Positions 16,851-26,568 of a stretch of 64,000 bases of DNA are shown here, piece by piece; position 1 is the first letter of the stretch; each line of letters begins with the position of its first letter. Made by a program: the position numbers and the translations under genes. The DNA comes from Kutzneria sp. 744 (GTDB lineage: Bacteria > Actinomycetota > Actinomycetes > Mycobacteriales > Pseudonocardiaceae): assembly GCF_000568255.1 (NCBI RefSeq), contig NZ_KK037166.1, positions 1,956,941-2,020,940 on the forward strand, read 5' to 3'. The notes beneath the pieces are model-generated. The model saw only the letters and a list, made by a program, of their open reading frames with translations. It had not been told where the DNA came from and ran no database searches.

Positions 16851-16961
16851 GGCCTCCCCTTCCAGCGAGGCATGACCATGCCGGCATTCGACTAAAGTCG
16901 TACTGCGCATTCCGACGCAGGATCGATGCCGGGTAACCCGATCAGCCCATAGCTTCGTGTC

Positions 16962-17219
16962 ATGGCACACCTCGCACAGGCCTTCACCATCAGCGACGAC
17001 CTCGCCGCCCGGGGCATCGGGGTCGGCCTCATGATCGTCCTGATCGCCGTGGGCATCTTCCTGGTCGTCCTCTTCCTGGCGGCGCTGTTCAGCATTCTCG
17101 GCGCGGACGTCGGGTGCGGCGGCAAGATCCTGTGGATCCTGGTGGTCCTGTGCCTGCCGTTCCTGGGCAGCCTGCTCTGGTTCGTCGTCGGGCGCCCGCG
17201 GCCACGCCCGTACTACTGA
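16962..17219 (+). CDS. small membrane protein with PLDc_N-like domain
   Basis: 85 residues with two membrane helices (about 20-45 and 55-76). The second half, GKILWILVVLCLPFLGSLLWFVVGR, closely fits the phospholipase D nuclease N-terminal (PLDc_N) domain found alone in many actinobacteria. These proteins have no known catalytic activity and may help organise membranes. The C-terminus is basic (RPRPRPYY). It stands alone with a promoter-sized gap on each side. Confidence 0.75.
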   Translation: MAHLAQAFTISDDLAARGIGVGLMIVLIAVGIFLVVLFLAALFSILGADVGCGGKILWILVVLCLPFLGSLLWFVVGRPRPRPYY

Positions 17220-17305
17220 AACGTTCCCCATTGATCACCCGTACTTGACCGTCGGCCCGGGGACCGGTGGAGTGGCAGGCGTTTGACACCTGTGAAGGAG
17301 TCCTC

Positions 17306-18163
17306 ATGACGCTCAGCCGTCGCTGCATGTTGACGTCGGCCGCTGTGCTGGCGGCCGGCGCCGCGCTGCCGGCCGCCACCGCGAGTGCGGCCCCCGGCCG
17401 CAGGTGTCCGGCGCCGATCGCCCTGCAGATGTGGTCGCTGAACGACCAGGCCGAGCAGGATCTGCTCGGCACGCTGAACAAGGTCGCGGCCATGGGTTAC
17501 GTCGCCATCGAAAGCTACGACCTGTACGACAACTCGCCGACGGCGGTGCGCAAGCGCCTCGACTCCCTCGGGCTCGGGCTGTGCAGCTCGCACGCGCCGT
17601 TCCCGTCCGGCGACGATGCCAAGTCCATCCTCGACACCTACGCGGCACTGGGCTCGCACACCCTGGTGTGGAGCCTGGAGCCGGAGGAGTTCGACACCCG
17701 CGACGCCATCCTGCGCGGCGCGGACCGGATCAACGAGGCGGTCGTCAACGCCGCCGCGTACGGCATGCGGATCGGCTACCACAACCACTTCGCCGAGTTC
17801 CGCAACTCCTTCAACGGCCGCCAGGCCTATCGGATCCTGTTGGACGCCTTGGATCCCCGCGTCGTCATCGAGCTCGACACCTACTGGGCGCAGACCGGCG
17901 GCGTCGACCCCGTCGCCGTCGAGCGCTTGCTCGGCCGCCGGCTGGAGTACATCCACATCAAGGACGGGCCGGCCACCGGCATGGACGACTACATGGTGCC
18001 CTACGGCCAGGGCGTGATCGACGTCGACGGCGTGGCCCGCGCCAACCCGTCGGTGAAGTGGAACATCGTGGAGATGGACCGCTCGCACTACGACATGTAC
18101 TGGCTGCTCCAGAACTGCTACGACTACCTCGTCGGGCGCGGTCTGGCCACGGGCCGGCGCTAA
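17306..18163 (+). CDS. Tat-exported sugar phosphate isomerase/epimerase-like TIM-barrel protein
   Basis: 285 residues; the ATG at 17306 follows GAAGGAG. The N-terminus MTLSRRCMLTSAAVLAAG is a twin-arginine signal peptide with cleavage near ASAAPG. The mature part is an AP-endonuclease-2/xylose isomerase-like barrel: ALQMWSLND, MGYVAIESYD, the metal-ligand strands IGYHNHFAEF, VIELDTYWAQTGG and YIHIKDGPA. Tat export fits a protein that folds with a metal before secretion. The substrate is unknown, perhaps an extracellular sugar. Its TAA stop interlocks with that of the convergent esterase (CTAA). Confidence 0.85.
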   Translation: MTLSRRCMLTSAAVLAAGAALPAATASAAPGRRCPAPIALQMWSLNDQAEQDLLGTLNKVAAMGYVAIESYDLYDNSPTAVRKRLDSLGLGLCSSHAPFPSGDDAKSILDTYAALGSHTLVWSLEPEEFDTRDAILRGADRINEAVVNAAAYGMRIGYHNHFAEFRNSFNGRQAYRILLDALDPRVVIELDTYWAQTGGVDPVAVERLLGRRLEYIHIKDGPATGMDDYMVPYGQGVIDVDGVARANPSVKWNIVEMDRSHYDMYWLLQNCYDYLVGRGLATGRR

Positions 18164-19091
18164 AACCCTTTCAGCACACGGAGTCGGTCGGCCCGTGCGC
18201 GCCGGGCGACGGCGGAGTCGGGCGCGATGAGCTCGAAACCGTGCGGGCAGCCGGGGTGCACGTGGAGCTCGACGGAGGCGCCGGCGGCGGCGATCCGTCG
18301 GGCGTAGTCGACGGACTCGTCACGGAAGAGGTCCAGCTCCCCGACCTCCACATAGGACGGTGGCAGGCCCGACAGGTCGGACGCCCGGGCCGGGGCGGCG
18401 TACGAGGACACCTCGGGCCCGCCGGCGGCGTCGCCGAGCAGGGCGTGCCAGCCGGTGTAGTTGTCGTCGGCGGACCAGCCGAGGAACGGCGCCAGCGCCG
18501 GATCGTCCGTGGTGGTGCGGTCGTCCAGCATCGGGTAGACGAGGATCTGCCGAGCCACCGGCAGGCCTCGGTCCCGGGCCAGCAGCGTGGTGCCGGCGGC
18601 CAGCCCGCCGCCGGCGCTGTCGCCCATCACCGCGATCCGGGCGGGGTCGACGTTCAGCTCGGCGGCGTGCTCCACGAGCCAGGTCAGGCCGGCGTAACAG
18701 TCCTCGACCGGCGTGGGATGCGGATGTTCCGGAGCGAGGCGGTAGTCGACGGCCAGCATCGGCACACCGGTGTCGGCCACGTACCGGCGATCGTCCGATC
18801 GAAATGGTCGACCGAGCTGCCGATCATGCCGCCGCCGTGCAGGTAGACGACCGCGGATCCGCCACCACCGCCGGCCGGCGCGTACCACCGGGCCGGCACG
18901 CCGACCTGGTGGTCGGTCCGCACGACGTCGGCGTGCTCGGGCTGGCCGGAGTTGAGGCCGGCCATCATGGCGTTGACGAGGGCCCGGCGGGACTGCCAGT
19001 CGCCACGCGGGGCGGGTGTCTCGGGGCCGTTGTCGCCGGCTTGCAAGCCGGCCAGCGCAGCGGCCACTTCGCTGTCCAGCGCGAACGGCAA
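18160..19091 (-). pseudogene. alpha/beta hydrolase (HSL-type esterase), frameshifted
   Basis: Two frames together give a complete hormone-sensitive-lipase-type esterase of about 310 residues. The first part runs from a TTG at 19091 (preceded by AGGAG) through the oxyanion motif YLHGGGMIGSS. The second part carries YRLAPEHPHP, the nucleophile GDSAGGGLAAG, the acid in VGELDLFRDE and the His in CPHGFEL. The join is near 18788, where one C seems missing between DRTIA and RYVADTGVP. All catalytic motifs are preserved, so a sequencing error is likely; if genuine, the gene is inactive. Confidence 0.8.
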
Positions 19092-19126
19092 GGATGACTC
19101 CTGGGGCGGTGCTGGTTGATGCGGTG

Positions 19127-20683
19127 CTAGTTGATGCAGGGCACGCCGTCGGCGGTGATGGGCGCGGTTGACGAGCTGGTCTGCGCGGCCGCGGCGAAGG
19201 TGTTGAGCTGCAACGAAGAGCTGCCGGTGAAGCCGTACTTGGTGTTGTAGTCGGTGCCGAGGTAGACCCGGACGTGTCCAGCGGTGACGGAGTCGTCGGC
19301 GACCAGCGGGACGCCGCCGAGGGCCTTGGCCACGGCCTGCGCGGCGGCCTTGTCGGCCGACGAGTAGTTGACGCTGGAAGCCTTGCGGGCGTTGGCATTG
19401 CCGGTGTCGCCGCGGCCGAAGCCCTTGCCGACCAGCTTCTCCAGCACGGTGCTGGCCAGACCGGAGACGCCGGCGCCGTTGCGGACGTCCACAGTGGTCG
19501 CCGAGTAGTCGACGGTCTTGGGGCTGGCGGCGCCGGACGCGGAGGTGCTGGTCGTGGAGCCGCCGGCGGTGGCGATCGTCTGCTTCACGAAGTCCTGCAC
19601 CTGGCCGGGGTCGACCTGGACGGCGTCGCCGTCGTGCGGGGTCTGCAGCGTGATGCTGACGATCGGGATCGTCACGAACTTGATGTTGCCGGTGCTCATG
19701 CCCTGCAGCTGCTGGGCGAACTGGAGCACGTCCCAGCCCTGGTCGATGACGACGGCCTTCTTCACGGCCTCGATCAGGTTGTTGAGCTTGCCCGGGTTGG
19801 CCAGCGTGCCGGCGGACAGCACGGTCTTGGCCATGCTGGACATGAAGGCCTGCTGCCGCTTGATCCGGTCGAGGTCGCCGTTGGGCAGGCCGTGGCGCTG
19901 GCGGACGAAGGCCAGCGCGTTGGAGCCCTCCACGGTCTGCTGGCCGGCCTGGAAGTTGGCTCCAGAGAAGGAGTCCTTCACCGGGTTGATCAGACACACC
20001 GGCACGCCGCCGATGGCCTGGCTGATGAAGTAGAAGCCGGCCAGGTTGACCGCGGCGTAGTGGGTGATCTGGAGACCGGTGAACTGCTGGATGGTGGCGA
20101 TGGAGGTCTTGGCGCCGGCCTCGGCCGCCTTGGTCTCCAGCTCGGCGCCCTTGAGCCCCTGCTTGGACAGCGTGGAGTAGGCGTCGTTGCGGCCGTAGCT
20201 GTACGCCGCGTTGATCTTGTGCTTGCCGTACTCGTCGCTGCCGTCGTCGCTGGCGATCTGCACGTACGAGTCGCGCGGGATGGAGATGGCGGTGGCCGCG
20301 CCGCCGCCGGCCGGGATGTGGATCACGATCATGGTGTCGGTGGTGTCGCCGCCGTCGTCGCCACCACCGGCGTGCAGCTGGTTGAGCACGTCCTGGGGCA
20401 GCGGGTTGCCCATCGCGTCGGTGCGGGTGTCCAGGCCGACCATGAGGATGTTCTGCTCGGCCGCCGGCGGCACGGACTTGCCGATCACGTTGGCCGTGGT
20501 CAGGCCGTTGAGCTGAGCCAGCTGGGACCACGCGTACCAGGTGCCGCCGAACACGATCATCGACACCACGACCATCAGCACCTGCACGGTGCGCAGGGCC
20601 GGGTTGGGGCGGCGGCGGGCGGGCGGGCGAGGCGGCCCGGCGGGCCGCGGCGGCATCCGCCGCGCGTCGACGCGCTCCGGCAT
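19127..20683 (-). CDS. LytR-CpsA-Psr (LCP) family cell-wall glycopolymer ligase
   Basis: 518 residues: a Pro/Arg-rich cytoplasmic tail, one membrane helix (about 31-53), then an extracellular LCP domain. The domain shows NILMVGLDTRTD, DTMIVIHIP, SIPRDSYVQI and the ALAFVRQRHGLPNGDLDRIKRQQAF signature holding the Arg residues that bind the polyprenyl pyrophosphate. A C-terminal LytR_C domain follows (about 385-490, TTVDVRNGAGVSGLAS). LCP enzymes attach arabinogalactan-like or other polymers to peptidoglycan. It ends with Cys-Ile-Asn. The gene stands alone upstream of the esterase. Confidence 0.92.
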   Translation of the reverse strand: MPERVDARRMPPRPAGPPRPPARRRPNPALRTVQVLMVVVSMIVFGGTWYAWSQLAQLNGLTTANVIGKSVPPAAEQNILMVGLDTRTDAMGNPLPQDVLNQLHAGGGDDGGDTTDTMIVIHIPAGGGAATAISIPRDSYVQIASDDGSDEYGKHKINAAYSYGRNDAYSTLSKQGLKGAELETKAAEAGAKTSIATIQQFTGLQITHYAAVNLAGFYFISQAIGGVPVCLINPVKDSFSGANFQAGQQTVEGSNALAFVRQRHGLPNGDLDRIKRQQAFMSSMAKTVLSAGTLANPGKLNNLIEAVKKAVVIDQGWDVLQFAQQLQGMSTGNIKFVTIPIVSITLQTPHDGDAVQVDPGQVQDFVKQTIATAGGSTTSTSASGAASPKTVDYSATTVDVRNGAGVSGLASTVLEKLVGKGFGRGDTGNANARKASSVNYSSADKAAAQAVAKALGGVPLVADDSVTAGHVRVYLGTDYNTKYGFTGSSSLQLNTFAAAAQTSSSTAPITADGVPCIN

Positions 20684-20877
20684 GGCGCGATCCTCCCCTT
20701 CTGGTCGAACACGGCCTGGTCAGCGGGGTCGCACGACGGTGCACCCACTTGTCCCTAGGACGTCCATAGTGCCCTGCCGTTGCCCGCCGTGAGATGGCGA
20801 CCGCCCGTCCGGGCACGCGACCTGCGCAAGCGGCACGTATTCCCCAGGCCGCGCATACTCAGCGTGACGACATCACC

Positions 20878-21585
20878 TCATCGGGTCAGCGGCAGGCCGA
20901 AGCGCACGGGCACACCGGGTGACCAGAGCACGCTGACCGGCGGCTCGGCCGGCCGGGGCGCACCGGCCGCAACCAGCAGGCCATCGCCGAGGTCCAGCAG
21001 CTCGGAGCGGTGCAGCGGCCAGGGCGGGTGCTCGTTCGGCACGTACAGCGTGCGACCGTGCCAGGACACGTGCAGGCCCCAGCGAGCGGTCAGGAAGTGT
21101 TCCAGCTCACTCGGCTCGGCGATCGGAGCCCCGGGCAGCACCCGGACCCGGCTGGACGGCCCGTCGCGGCGCCGGTGAGTGACATAGGTGACGACATCCC
21201 CCTCGTAGTCGATCCGCATCGACGACCAGATGTAGGGCAGGCGGACGCCGAGCCGGGCGACGAGCACGGGCAGCAGCCGGGACGCGTCCAGCGAGCGGAA
21301 CACCACTCCGCGCCGGCCGTGACCGTCCACTGAGTACAGTCGCACGTTCGTCTCCGGGAACGTGCCGAGATACGGCACCCGCCACACCTGCCGCATGCGG
21401 AACGGAACCAGCCCGACGTACGTGGTTCCGTCGAGGGTGTCCGGCGCCGTGCCGGGCGGCAGCAGGCCGGCCACCCGGTCCGGCTCCACCGGCCAGTGCA
21501 GGAAGGTGAGCTCGCGCCACGCCTGCGTCATCACCGCGCGCCGGAGCGGCCGCGGTGTCGTGACGGTCACGGGCTCGACTTCCAT
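20878..21585 (-). CDS. DUF2071 (YqjF-like) family protein
   Basis: 235 residues from the ATG at 21585 (MEVEPVTV); an earlier GTG-like start would add seven residues. The family pattern is clear: AVMTQAWRELTFLHWPVEP at the start, LLPPGTAPDTLDGTTYVGLVPFRM, ETNVRLYSVDGHGRRGVVF, and FLTARWGLHVSWHGRTLYV. DUF2071 proteins resemble acetoacetate decarboxylase folds, but the activity is unknown. It is divergent from the radical SAM gene across about 200 bp. Confidence 0.88.
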   Translation of the reverse strand: MEVEPVTVTTPRPLRRAVMTQAWRELTFLHWPVEPDRVAGLLPPGTAPDTLDGTTYVGLVPFRMRQVWRVPYLGTFPETNVRLYSVDGHGRRGVVFRSLDASRLLPVLVARLGVRLPYIWSSMRIDYEGDVVTYVTHRRRDGPSSRVRVLPGAPIAEPSELEHFLTARWGLHVSWHGRTLYVPNEHPPWPLHRSELLDLGDGLLVAAGAPRPAEPPVSVLWSPGVPVRFGLPLTR

Positions 21586-21702
21586 GCCTCCGAGCTTAGA
21601 CCACACGTTGCCCGAATCTACCCGGCCGGCAGAGACTCCAGGGCAACTCCGCGCCGTGAAAAGCGTTGCCCGACAACAGATACATGGAAGTTCTACGTAG
21701 AT

Positions 21703-21716
21703 GTGCGTATACGCAC
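21703..21716. promoter_or_regulatory. palindromic operator candidate before the radical SAM gene
   Basis: GTGCGTATACGCAC is a perfect 14-bp palindrome about 70 bp before the radical SAM start; CTACGTAG (21693-21700) is an adjacent 8-bp palindrome. Together they look like a promoter-proximal binding site for a dimeric repressor. No dedicated regulator gene lies alongside. Confidence 0.5.
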
Positions 21717-21784
21717 GAGGGCGCCCGCGAGGTGAGGATCTGTGTCATCACCAGGTCAGACCCCGTCGAGGAGCAACCGAAGCC

Positions 21785-23110
21785 GTGCGACAGCAAGCAA
21801 GCAGGTACCTGGTCGTCAGCGACGCCGTGTACGCCGACGGGGCCGGCAAGCCGGTGCGGCTGGTGCTCAACACCCGCACCTCGCGGGTCAGCACGGTCGG
21901 CGACCAGGTGGCCCGGGCGCTGCGTCACGGCGACTGCGCCGCGCTGCCGGCGGCGGTCTCCGATCGCCTTTCCGACCTGAAGATCCTGGTTCCCGAAGGC
22001 CGTGACGAGCTGACCGACGTGCTGGACGAGCAGCGGGCCCGAGCGCGCTCGGCGGCGACGCTGAACTATGTGTTGGTGCCCAACGGGTACTGCAACCTGG
22101 GCTGCGAGTACTGCGGCCAGGTGCACGTGCGCGGCAAGACCTCGGCCAACCACCGCAGCGCCGTGCGGGACCGGATCCTACGGGCCGTCAACCGGCCGAG
22201 CACGCAGGAGGTGCGGATCGGCTGGTTCGGCGACGATCCGCTGATGGCGTACGCGGTCGTGCGCGACCTGGCCCGCCAGTTCGTCGAGGCGGCCGTCGCC
22301 GCCGGCGTGCGCTACCGGTCCCGGCTGACGACCGACGGCGCGCTGCTGACCCTGCGCAAACTCCGTGTCCTGTATGAGGAATGCCGGGTCGACTCGGTGT
22401 GCGTGACGATCGACGGCATCGGCGACCCGCGCCGTCAACACGACCGTGTGCTGGCGGTGCTGGCCGACGTGGTGCGGCACGCCGACGAGTTTCCCGAGCT
22501 GGGCCTGACGATTCGCGGCACGCTCGACGTGGCCGACATCGATCATGTGGACACCTTCATCGACGCCATGGTCAAGGCCGGGCTGAACCACCCGATGGTC
22601 GAGTTCGATCTGCGGGTGGTGCACGCGTGGAGCAACGACATGTCGGCGCCCCGGGTGGCCCGGCAGCGGTTCGCGGCGGCGGAACCCCGGTGGCTGCGGC
22701 GGATGCACGAGGTCGGGATGGTCACCCGGACGCTGATCCCGGCCCAGCTGCGGGGTCCGATCTGCCCGGCCGTGACCCGCAGCGCCGAGGTGATCAGCAG
22801 CAGCGGCGCTATCTTCTCGTGCACCGAACACCCGCTGGTGCCCGAGCACGAGCAGGGCGACGTGCTGGAGCTGGTGGAGCACGCAGACCACGACCGGCAG
22901 CGGCCGGCCGGGCGCTACGACGACTGGCACGACCGGGTCAACCGCGGCGAGCAGAGCTGCGCCGGCTGCGTGTTCCTGCCGGTGTGCGGCGGCCGCTGCC
23001 CGAAGCACTGGGGCGAGGGCAATCCCCCCTGCCCCAGCTACAAGTTCAACATCCAGCAGCGGCTGGAGCTCGAAGCGTTGCGAACTGGCCTCGTCCCGCT
23101 ATTGACGTGA
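21785..23110 (+). CDS. radical SAM/SPASM domain protein, possible peptide maturase
   Basis: 441 residues from the GTG at 21785, with GAGGAG upstream. Residues 1-90 form a small domain (SRYLVVSDAVYADG, LVLNTRTSRV) like those preceding the SAM barrel in peptide-modifying enzymes. The cluster-binding Cys103, Cys107 and Cys110 are in NGYCNLGCEYCGQ. The GGEP motif is altered to FGDDPLM. The SPASM region contains ICPAV, CTEHPLVPE, and CAGCVFLPVCGGRCPKHWGEG...CPSY, enough for two auxiliary clusters. Such enzymes typically install thioether or C-C links in ribosomal peptides. I find no convincing precursor nearby. An aminopeptidase-like hydrolase and a permease follow. Confidence 0.85.
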   Translation: MRQQASRYLVVSDAVYADGAGKPVRLVLNTRTSRVSTVGDQVARALRHGDCAALPAAVSDRLSDLKILVPEGRDELTDVLDEQRARARSAATLNYVLVPNGYCNLGCEYCGQVHVRGKTSANHRSAVRDRILRAVNRPSTQEVRIGWFGDDPLMAYAVVRDLARQFVEAAVAAGVRYRSRLTTDGALLTLRKLRVLYEECRVDSVCVTIDGIGDPRRQHDRVLAVLADVVRHADEFPELGLTIRGTLDVADIDHVDTFIDAMVKAGLNHPMVEFDLRVVHAWSNDMSAPRVARQRFAAAEPRWLRRMHEVGMVTRTLIPAQLRGPICPAVTRSAEVISSSGAIFSCTEHPLVPEHEQGDVLELVEHADHDRQRPAGRYDDWHDRVNRGEQSCAGCVFLPVCGGRCPKHWGEGNPPCPSYKFNIQQRLELEALRTGLVPLLT

Positions 23111-23137
23111 CCAGCCGGACCTCGGTACTGAGGTGGT

Positions 23138-24022
23138 ATGAGCAGCGAAGGGCACATCGCGTTCGGCGAACACCGGACCTGGTATCGGGTAACGGGTGAG
23201 CTCGGCTCAGGTGGTGTGCCCCTGGTCGTGCTGCACGGCGGCCCGGGCTGCACCCACGACTACCTGCTGCGGCTGACATCGCTGGCCGGCGACCGGCCCG
23301 TGGTGCACTACGACCAGGTCGGCAGCGGCCGTTCCACCCATCTGCCGGACGCCCCGCCCGGCTTCTGGACGGTGGAGCTTTTCCTGTCAGAACTGGACAA
23401 TCTGCTGCACACGTTGGGCATCGCCGACCGCTACGCGCTGCTCGGGCAGTCCTGGGGCGGCATGCTGGCCGCCGAGCACGCCGTGCGCCGGCCGGCCGGG
23501 CTCCGCGGGCTGGTGATCGCCAACTCACCGGCGTCCATGTGCCTGTGGTCGGCCGCCGCGGACCGGCTGCGCGCGGAGCTGCCGCCGGACGTCGAGAAGA
23601 CGTTGCGCACGCACGAAGCCGACGGCACCACCGACAGCCAGGAGTACAAGGACGCCGTGGACGTCTTCTACGAGCGGCACGTGTGCCGGGTGGTGCCGAT
23701 GCCGGCCGAGGTGGCCGCCACGTTCGAGGCGCTGGACGCGGATCCGACCGTCTACCACGCGATGAACGGGCCCAGCGAGTTCCACGTCATCGGCAGCCTC
23801 CGGGACTGGTCGATCATCGACCGGATCGATGCCGTCGCGGCGCCCACCCTGCTGGTCAGCGGCCGGCACGACGAGGCGACACCGGAGACCGTGCAGCCGT
23901 ACTTCGACCGCATTCCCGATGTGCGGTGGGAGATCTTCGAGGAGTCCAGCCACATGCCGCACGTGGAGGAACCGGAACGGTTCGCCGAGGTCGTCGGCGG
24001 CTTCCTGGGGACGCTGTCGTGA
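23138..24022 (+). CDS. proline iminopeptidase-like alpha/beta hydrolase
   Basis: 294 residues. The proline-iminopeptidase family order is clear: oxyanion loop [23 protein letters not shown], nucleophile in [14 protein letters not shown], acid in [10 protein letters not shown] and His in [12 protein letters not shown]. No signal peptide, so it acts in the cytoplasm. The family removes N-terminal proline or hydrolyses amino-acid amides. It begins 27 bp after the radical SAM gene and overlaps the permease start (GTGA), so these look like one operon handling a small peptide or amino-acid amide. Confidence 0.88.
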   Translation: MSSEGHIAFGEHRTWYRVTGELGSGGVPLVVLHGGPGCTHDYLLRLTSLAGDRPVVHYDQVGSGRSTHLPDAPPGFWTVELFLSELDNLLHTLGIADRYALLGQSWGGMLAAEHAVRRPAGLRGLVIANSPASMCLWSAAADRLRAELPPDVEKTLRTHEADGTTDSQEYKDAVDVFYERHVCRVVPMPAEVAATFEALDADPTVYHAMNGPSEFHVIGSLRDWSIIDRIDAVAAPTLLVSGRHDEATPETVQPYFDRIPDVRWEIFEESSHMPHVEEPERFAEVVGGFLGTLS

Positions 24023-25362
24023 GCGAGCTGTCCGACTTCGGCTACCGGCAGGAGCTCAAGCGCTCGCTGCGGCTGCGGGACCTGTTGGTGTACGGGCTGA
24101 TCTTCATGGTGCCGATCGCCCCGTTCGCCATCTTCGGCGTGGTGTTCAACGCGTCCAAGGGCATGGTGCCGCTGACCTACGTCATCGGCCTGGTGGCCAT
24201 GGTGTTCACCGCGTTGAGCTACCGGGAGATGAGCCGCGCCTTCCCGGTCGCCGGTTCCGTCTACACCTATGCCGGCCGTGGCATCGCGCCGTGGGTCGGT
24301 TTCCTGGCCGGGTGGGCGATTCTGCTCGACTACCTGCTCGTGCCGACCCTGCTCTACGTCACCGGTGCCGCCGCCCTGGGGACTGTGCTGCCGGCCGTGC
24401 CGCAGTGGCTGTGGGTGGTGGTGTTCGTCGCTTTGAACACCGCGGTGAATCTGGCCGGCATCGAGACCACGGCCCAGGTCAACCGGTGGTTCCTGATCGT
24501 CGAACTGGTCGTGTTGGCAATCTTCGTCGCGGCCGCGGTCATCGCGGTGTCGGCCCGTGGCGCCTGGTCGTTCACGCCGTTCTTCAACGCCACCGAGTTC
24601 TCCCCCGGCCTGGTGTTCGCCGCACTGTCCGTCGCCGTGCTGTCCTTCCTCGGCTTCGACGCCATTTCCACCCAGTCCGAGGAGGTTCAGGGCGGGCCTC
24701 GGGTCGTCGGGCGGGCGACCATGGTGTCGCTGTGCCTGGTGGCCGTGTTGTTCATCGTGCAGACCTGGTTGGCCGCGCTGTTGGTGCCCGGCACCACCGA
24801 GTTCGTCGGCCAGGACGCCACCAACCAGGCCTTCTACCAGGTCGCCGGCCTCGCCGCCGGGCCGTGGCTGACTGTCCTGGTGGCCGTCGTGTCCGCCCTT
24901 GCCGCCGCCGTCGCCAACAGCCTCGTCGCCCAGAACGCCACCGCCCGCCTGCTGTTCTCCATGGCCCGGGACCGCACGCTGCCGCCCTTCCTGGCCCACG
25001 TCAACGAGAAGCGCCGCGTCCCCGAACGGGCCGTGCTGCTCGTCGCCGCCGTCAGCCTCATCCTCGGCATCTTCTTCGTCGGGCAGATCGAGTTCCTCTC
25101 CACCCTGGTCAACTTCGGCGCCCTGTTCGCCTTCCTGATGCTCCACGTCTCCGTCGCCGTCTACCACCTGATCAAGCTGCGCCAGCGCACCTTCGGCATG
25201 CACCTGGTCGTGCCCCTCATCGGCTTCGTGATCATCGGCTACGTCCTGTGGAACGCCGACCCCGACGCCAAGATCGGCGGCCTCGTCTGGCTGGCCATCG
25301 GCCTGGTGGTCATCCTCATCCGCACCCTCACCCGCCGCCCCATCACCCTCCCCGACCTCTGA
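24019..25362 (+). CDS. APC-family amino acid permease
   Basis: 447 residues from a GTG that overlaps the hydrolase stop. About 12 membrane segments; motifs [34 protein letters not shown] and [17 protein letters not shown] are those of APC amino-acid/polyamine permeases. The same pairing of an amide or peptide hydrolase with an APC permease occurs at 5262-7399, and the two permeases are clearly related in sequence. It probably imports the hydrolase substrate or exports its product. A 47-bp repeat lies immediately after the stop. Confidence 0.9.
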   Translation: MSELSDFGYRQELKRSLRLRDLLVYGLIFMVPIAPFAIFGVVFNASKGMVPLTYVIGLVAMVFTALSYREMSRAFPVAGSVYTYAGRGIAPWVGFLAGWAILLDYLLVPTLLYVTGAAALGTVLPAVPQWLWVVVFVALNTAVNLAGIETTAQVNRWFLIVELVVLAIFVAAAVIAVSARGAWSFTPFFNATEFSPGLVFAALSVAVLSFLGFDAISTQSEEVQGGPRVVGRATMVSLCLVAVLFIVQTWLAALLVPGTTEFVGQDATNQAFYQVAGLAAGPWLTVLVAVVSALAAAVANSLVAQNATARLLFSMARDRTLPPFLAHVNEKRRVPERAVLLVAAVSLILGIFFVGQIEFLSTLVNFGALFAFLMLHVSVAVYHLIKLRQRTFGMHLVVPLIGFVIIGYVLWNADPDAKIGGLVWLAIGLVVILIRTLTRRPITLPDL

Positions 25363-25364
25363 AC

Positions 25365-25411
25365 CCCCGCGAGTCACGCTCTCCGGCACACCGAAATACG
25401 GTTTCAGGCAG
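25365..25411 (+). repeat. 47-bp dispersed repeat, copy A
   Basis: Begins CCCCGCGAGTCACGCTCTCC and contains CACACCGAAATACGGTTTC. It starts 3 bp after the permease stop. Copies B (25506-25552) and C (27247-27293) are in the opposite orientation. Confidence 0.75.
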
Positions 25412-25505
25412 GTTCGTATGTCGTTCTTGTCTTCTTGCGCCACGTGAGTCGCCGCCAAGGGGTTCGGGAGTCGACACATGGTTGCCCAAGAGCGGGACTC
25501 GCGGT

Positions 25506-25552
25506 GTGCCCGAAACCGTAATTCGGTGTGACGCTAAGCGGGACTCGCGGGG
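25506..25552 (-). repeat. 47-bp dispersed repeat, copy B
   Basis: The reverse complement matches copy A at most positions, with GTC(A/C)CGCT and CGAA(A/T)TACGG variants. It overlaps the last codons of the adenosine deaminase gene, encoding part of its C-terminus. A and B form an inverted pair between convergent genes. Confidence 0.7.
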
Positions 25553-26562
25553 GTTGGGGTGGCGATGATTTCGGTTAGCAGGTAGGACTTCGCGGCGGCG
25601 GGGAGGAAAGAGGCGTCCACGGCGTTGCGGGCCAGTTGGCGGAGGTTCTCTGCGCCCAGGCCGAACGCCTCCGCCACGGCGAGGTACTCCCCCTCCAAGG
25701 TCGCGTCGAACATGGGTGGGTCGTCGGTATTGAGGGTGACGATGACGCCGGCGGACAGCATGCGGCCCACGGGGTGGCCGGCGATGGTGGCGACCTGCTG
25801 GGTGCGGAGGTTGGAGGTGGGACAGACCTCCAACGGGATTCGGTGCTCGGCGAGGTGGGCCAACAGGGCGGGATCGTCGGCGGAGCTGGTCCCGTGGCCG
25901 ATGCGCTCGGCGGACAGGTCGCGAACGGCGGACCAGACGGTGGCCGGGCCGGAGGTCTCGCCGGCGTGGGGAACGCTGTGCAGACCGGCCTCCAGGGCGG
26001 CGGCGAAGAAGGGGGCGAACTGGGCGCGAGGGACGCTGACCTCGGGTCCGCCGAGACCGAAGCTGACGAGGCCGTCGGGCCGCTCGGTGAGGGCGAAGGC
26101 GAGGGTCTCCCGGCCGGCGGCGAGGCCCTTCTCCCCGGGAATGTCGAAGCACCAGGCCAGATCGACGCCACGACGGGCGGCCTCGGCCCGACCGGACGCG
26201 AGACCGGCCAGCAGCTCATCGGCGGGCATGCCGTCGACCATGTGGTTGTACGGCGTGACGGTGACCTCGGCGTAGCGGACGTTCTGGCTGCGCAACGAGT
26301 CGGTGAGGCCGAGGACCAGGCTCTCGATGTCGTGCCGGTCGGTGAGCATGGACTGTACGGCCCAATACACCTTCAGGAAGTGCGGGAAGTCGCGGAAGGT
26401 GAAGAACTCTCGCAGCTCGACCGCGTCCGTCGGCACCCCGGCCGAGGGGTGTCGACGGGCCAGGGCGAGCACGGCGTCGACGCCGGCCGAGCCGACGAGG
26501 TGGACGTGCAGCTCGACCTTGGGCAGGGCATGGATGAACGCGCGCAGGCTGTCGCCGGGCAT
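25534..26562 (-). CDS. add: adenosine deaminase
   Basis: 342-residue zinc-dependent deaminase that converts adenosine to inosine. Metal ligands and catalytic motifs are present: KVELHVHLVGS (two His), the catalytic pair in SVPHAGE, ERIGHGTSS, and TLNTDDPPMF with the last metal Asp. The CPTSNLRTQ segment is standard. The ATG at 26562 follows AGGGAG, which lies inside one arm of a 10-bp inverted repeat. The C-terminus runs into repeat copy B. The role is purine salvage; the family also includes adenine and N6-methyl-AMP deaminases, which I consider less likely. Confidence 0.88.
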   Translation of the reverse strand: MPGDSLRAFIHALPKVELHVHLVGSAGVDAVLALARRHPSAGVPTDAVELREFFTFRDFPHFLKVYWAVQSMLTDRHDIESLVLGLTDSLRSQNVRYAEVTVTPYNHMVDGMPADELLAGLASGRAEAARRGVDLAWCFDIPGEKGLAAGRETLAFALTERPDGLVSFGLGGPEVSVPRAQFAPFFAAALEAGLHSVPHAGETSGPATVWSAVRDLSAERIGHGTSSADDPALLAHLAEHRIPLEVCPTSNLRTQQVATIAGHPVGRMLSAGVIVTLNTDDPPMFDATLEGEYLAVAEAFGLGAENLRQLARNAVDASFLPAAAKSYLLTEIIATPTPASPA

Positions 26563-26568
26563 GGCTGT

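Noticed and set aside
21684-21980. Short ORF MEVLRRCAYTHEG... as a RiPP precursor
   Set aside because: Most of it overlaps the radical SAM gene in another frame. No core repeat, leader motif or separate ribosome site is evident.
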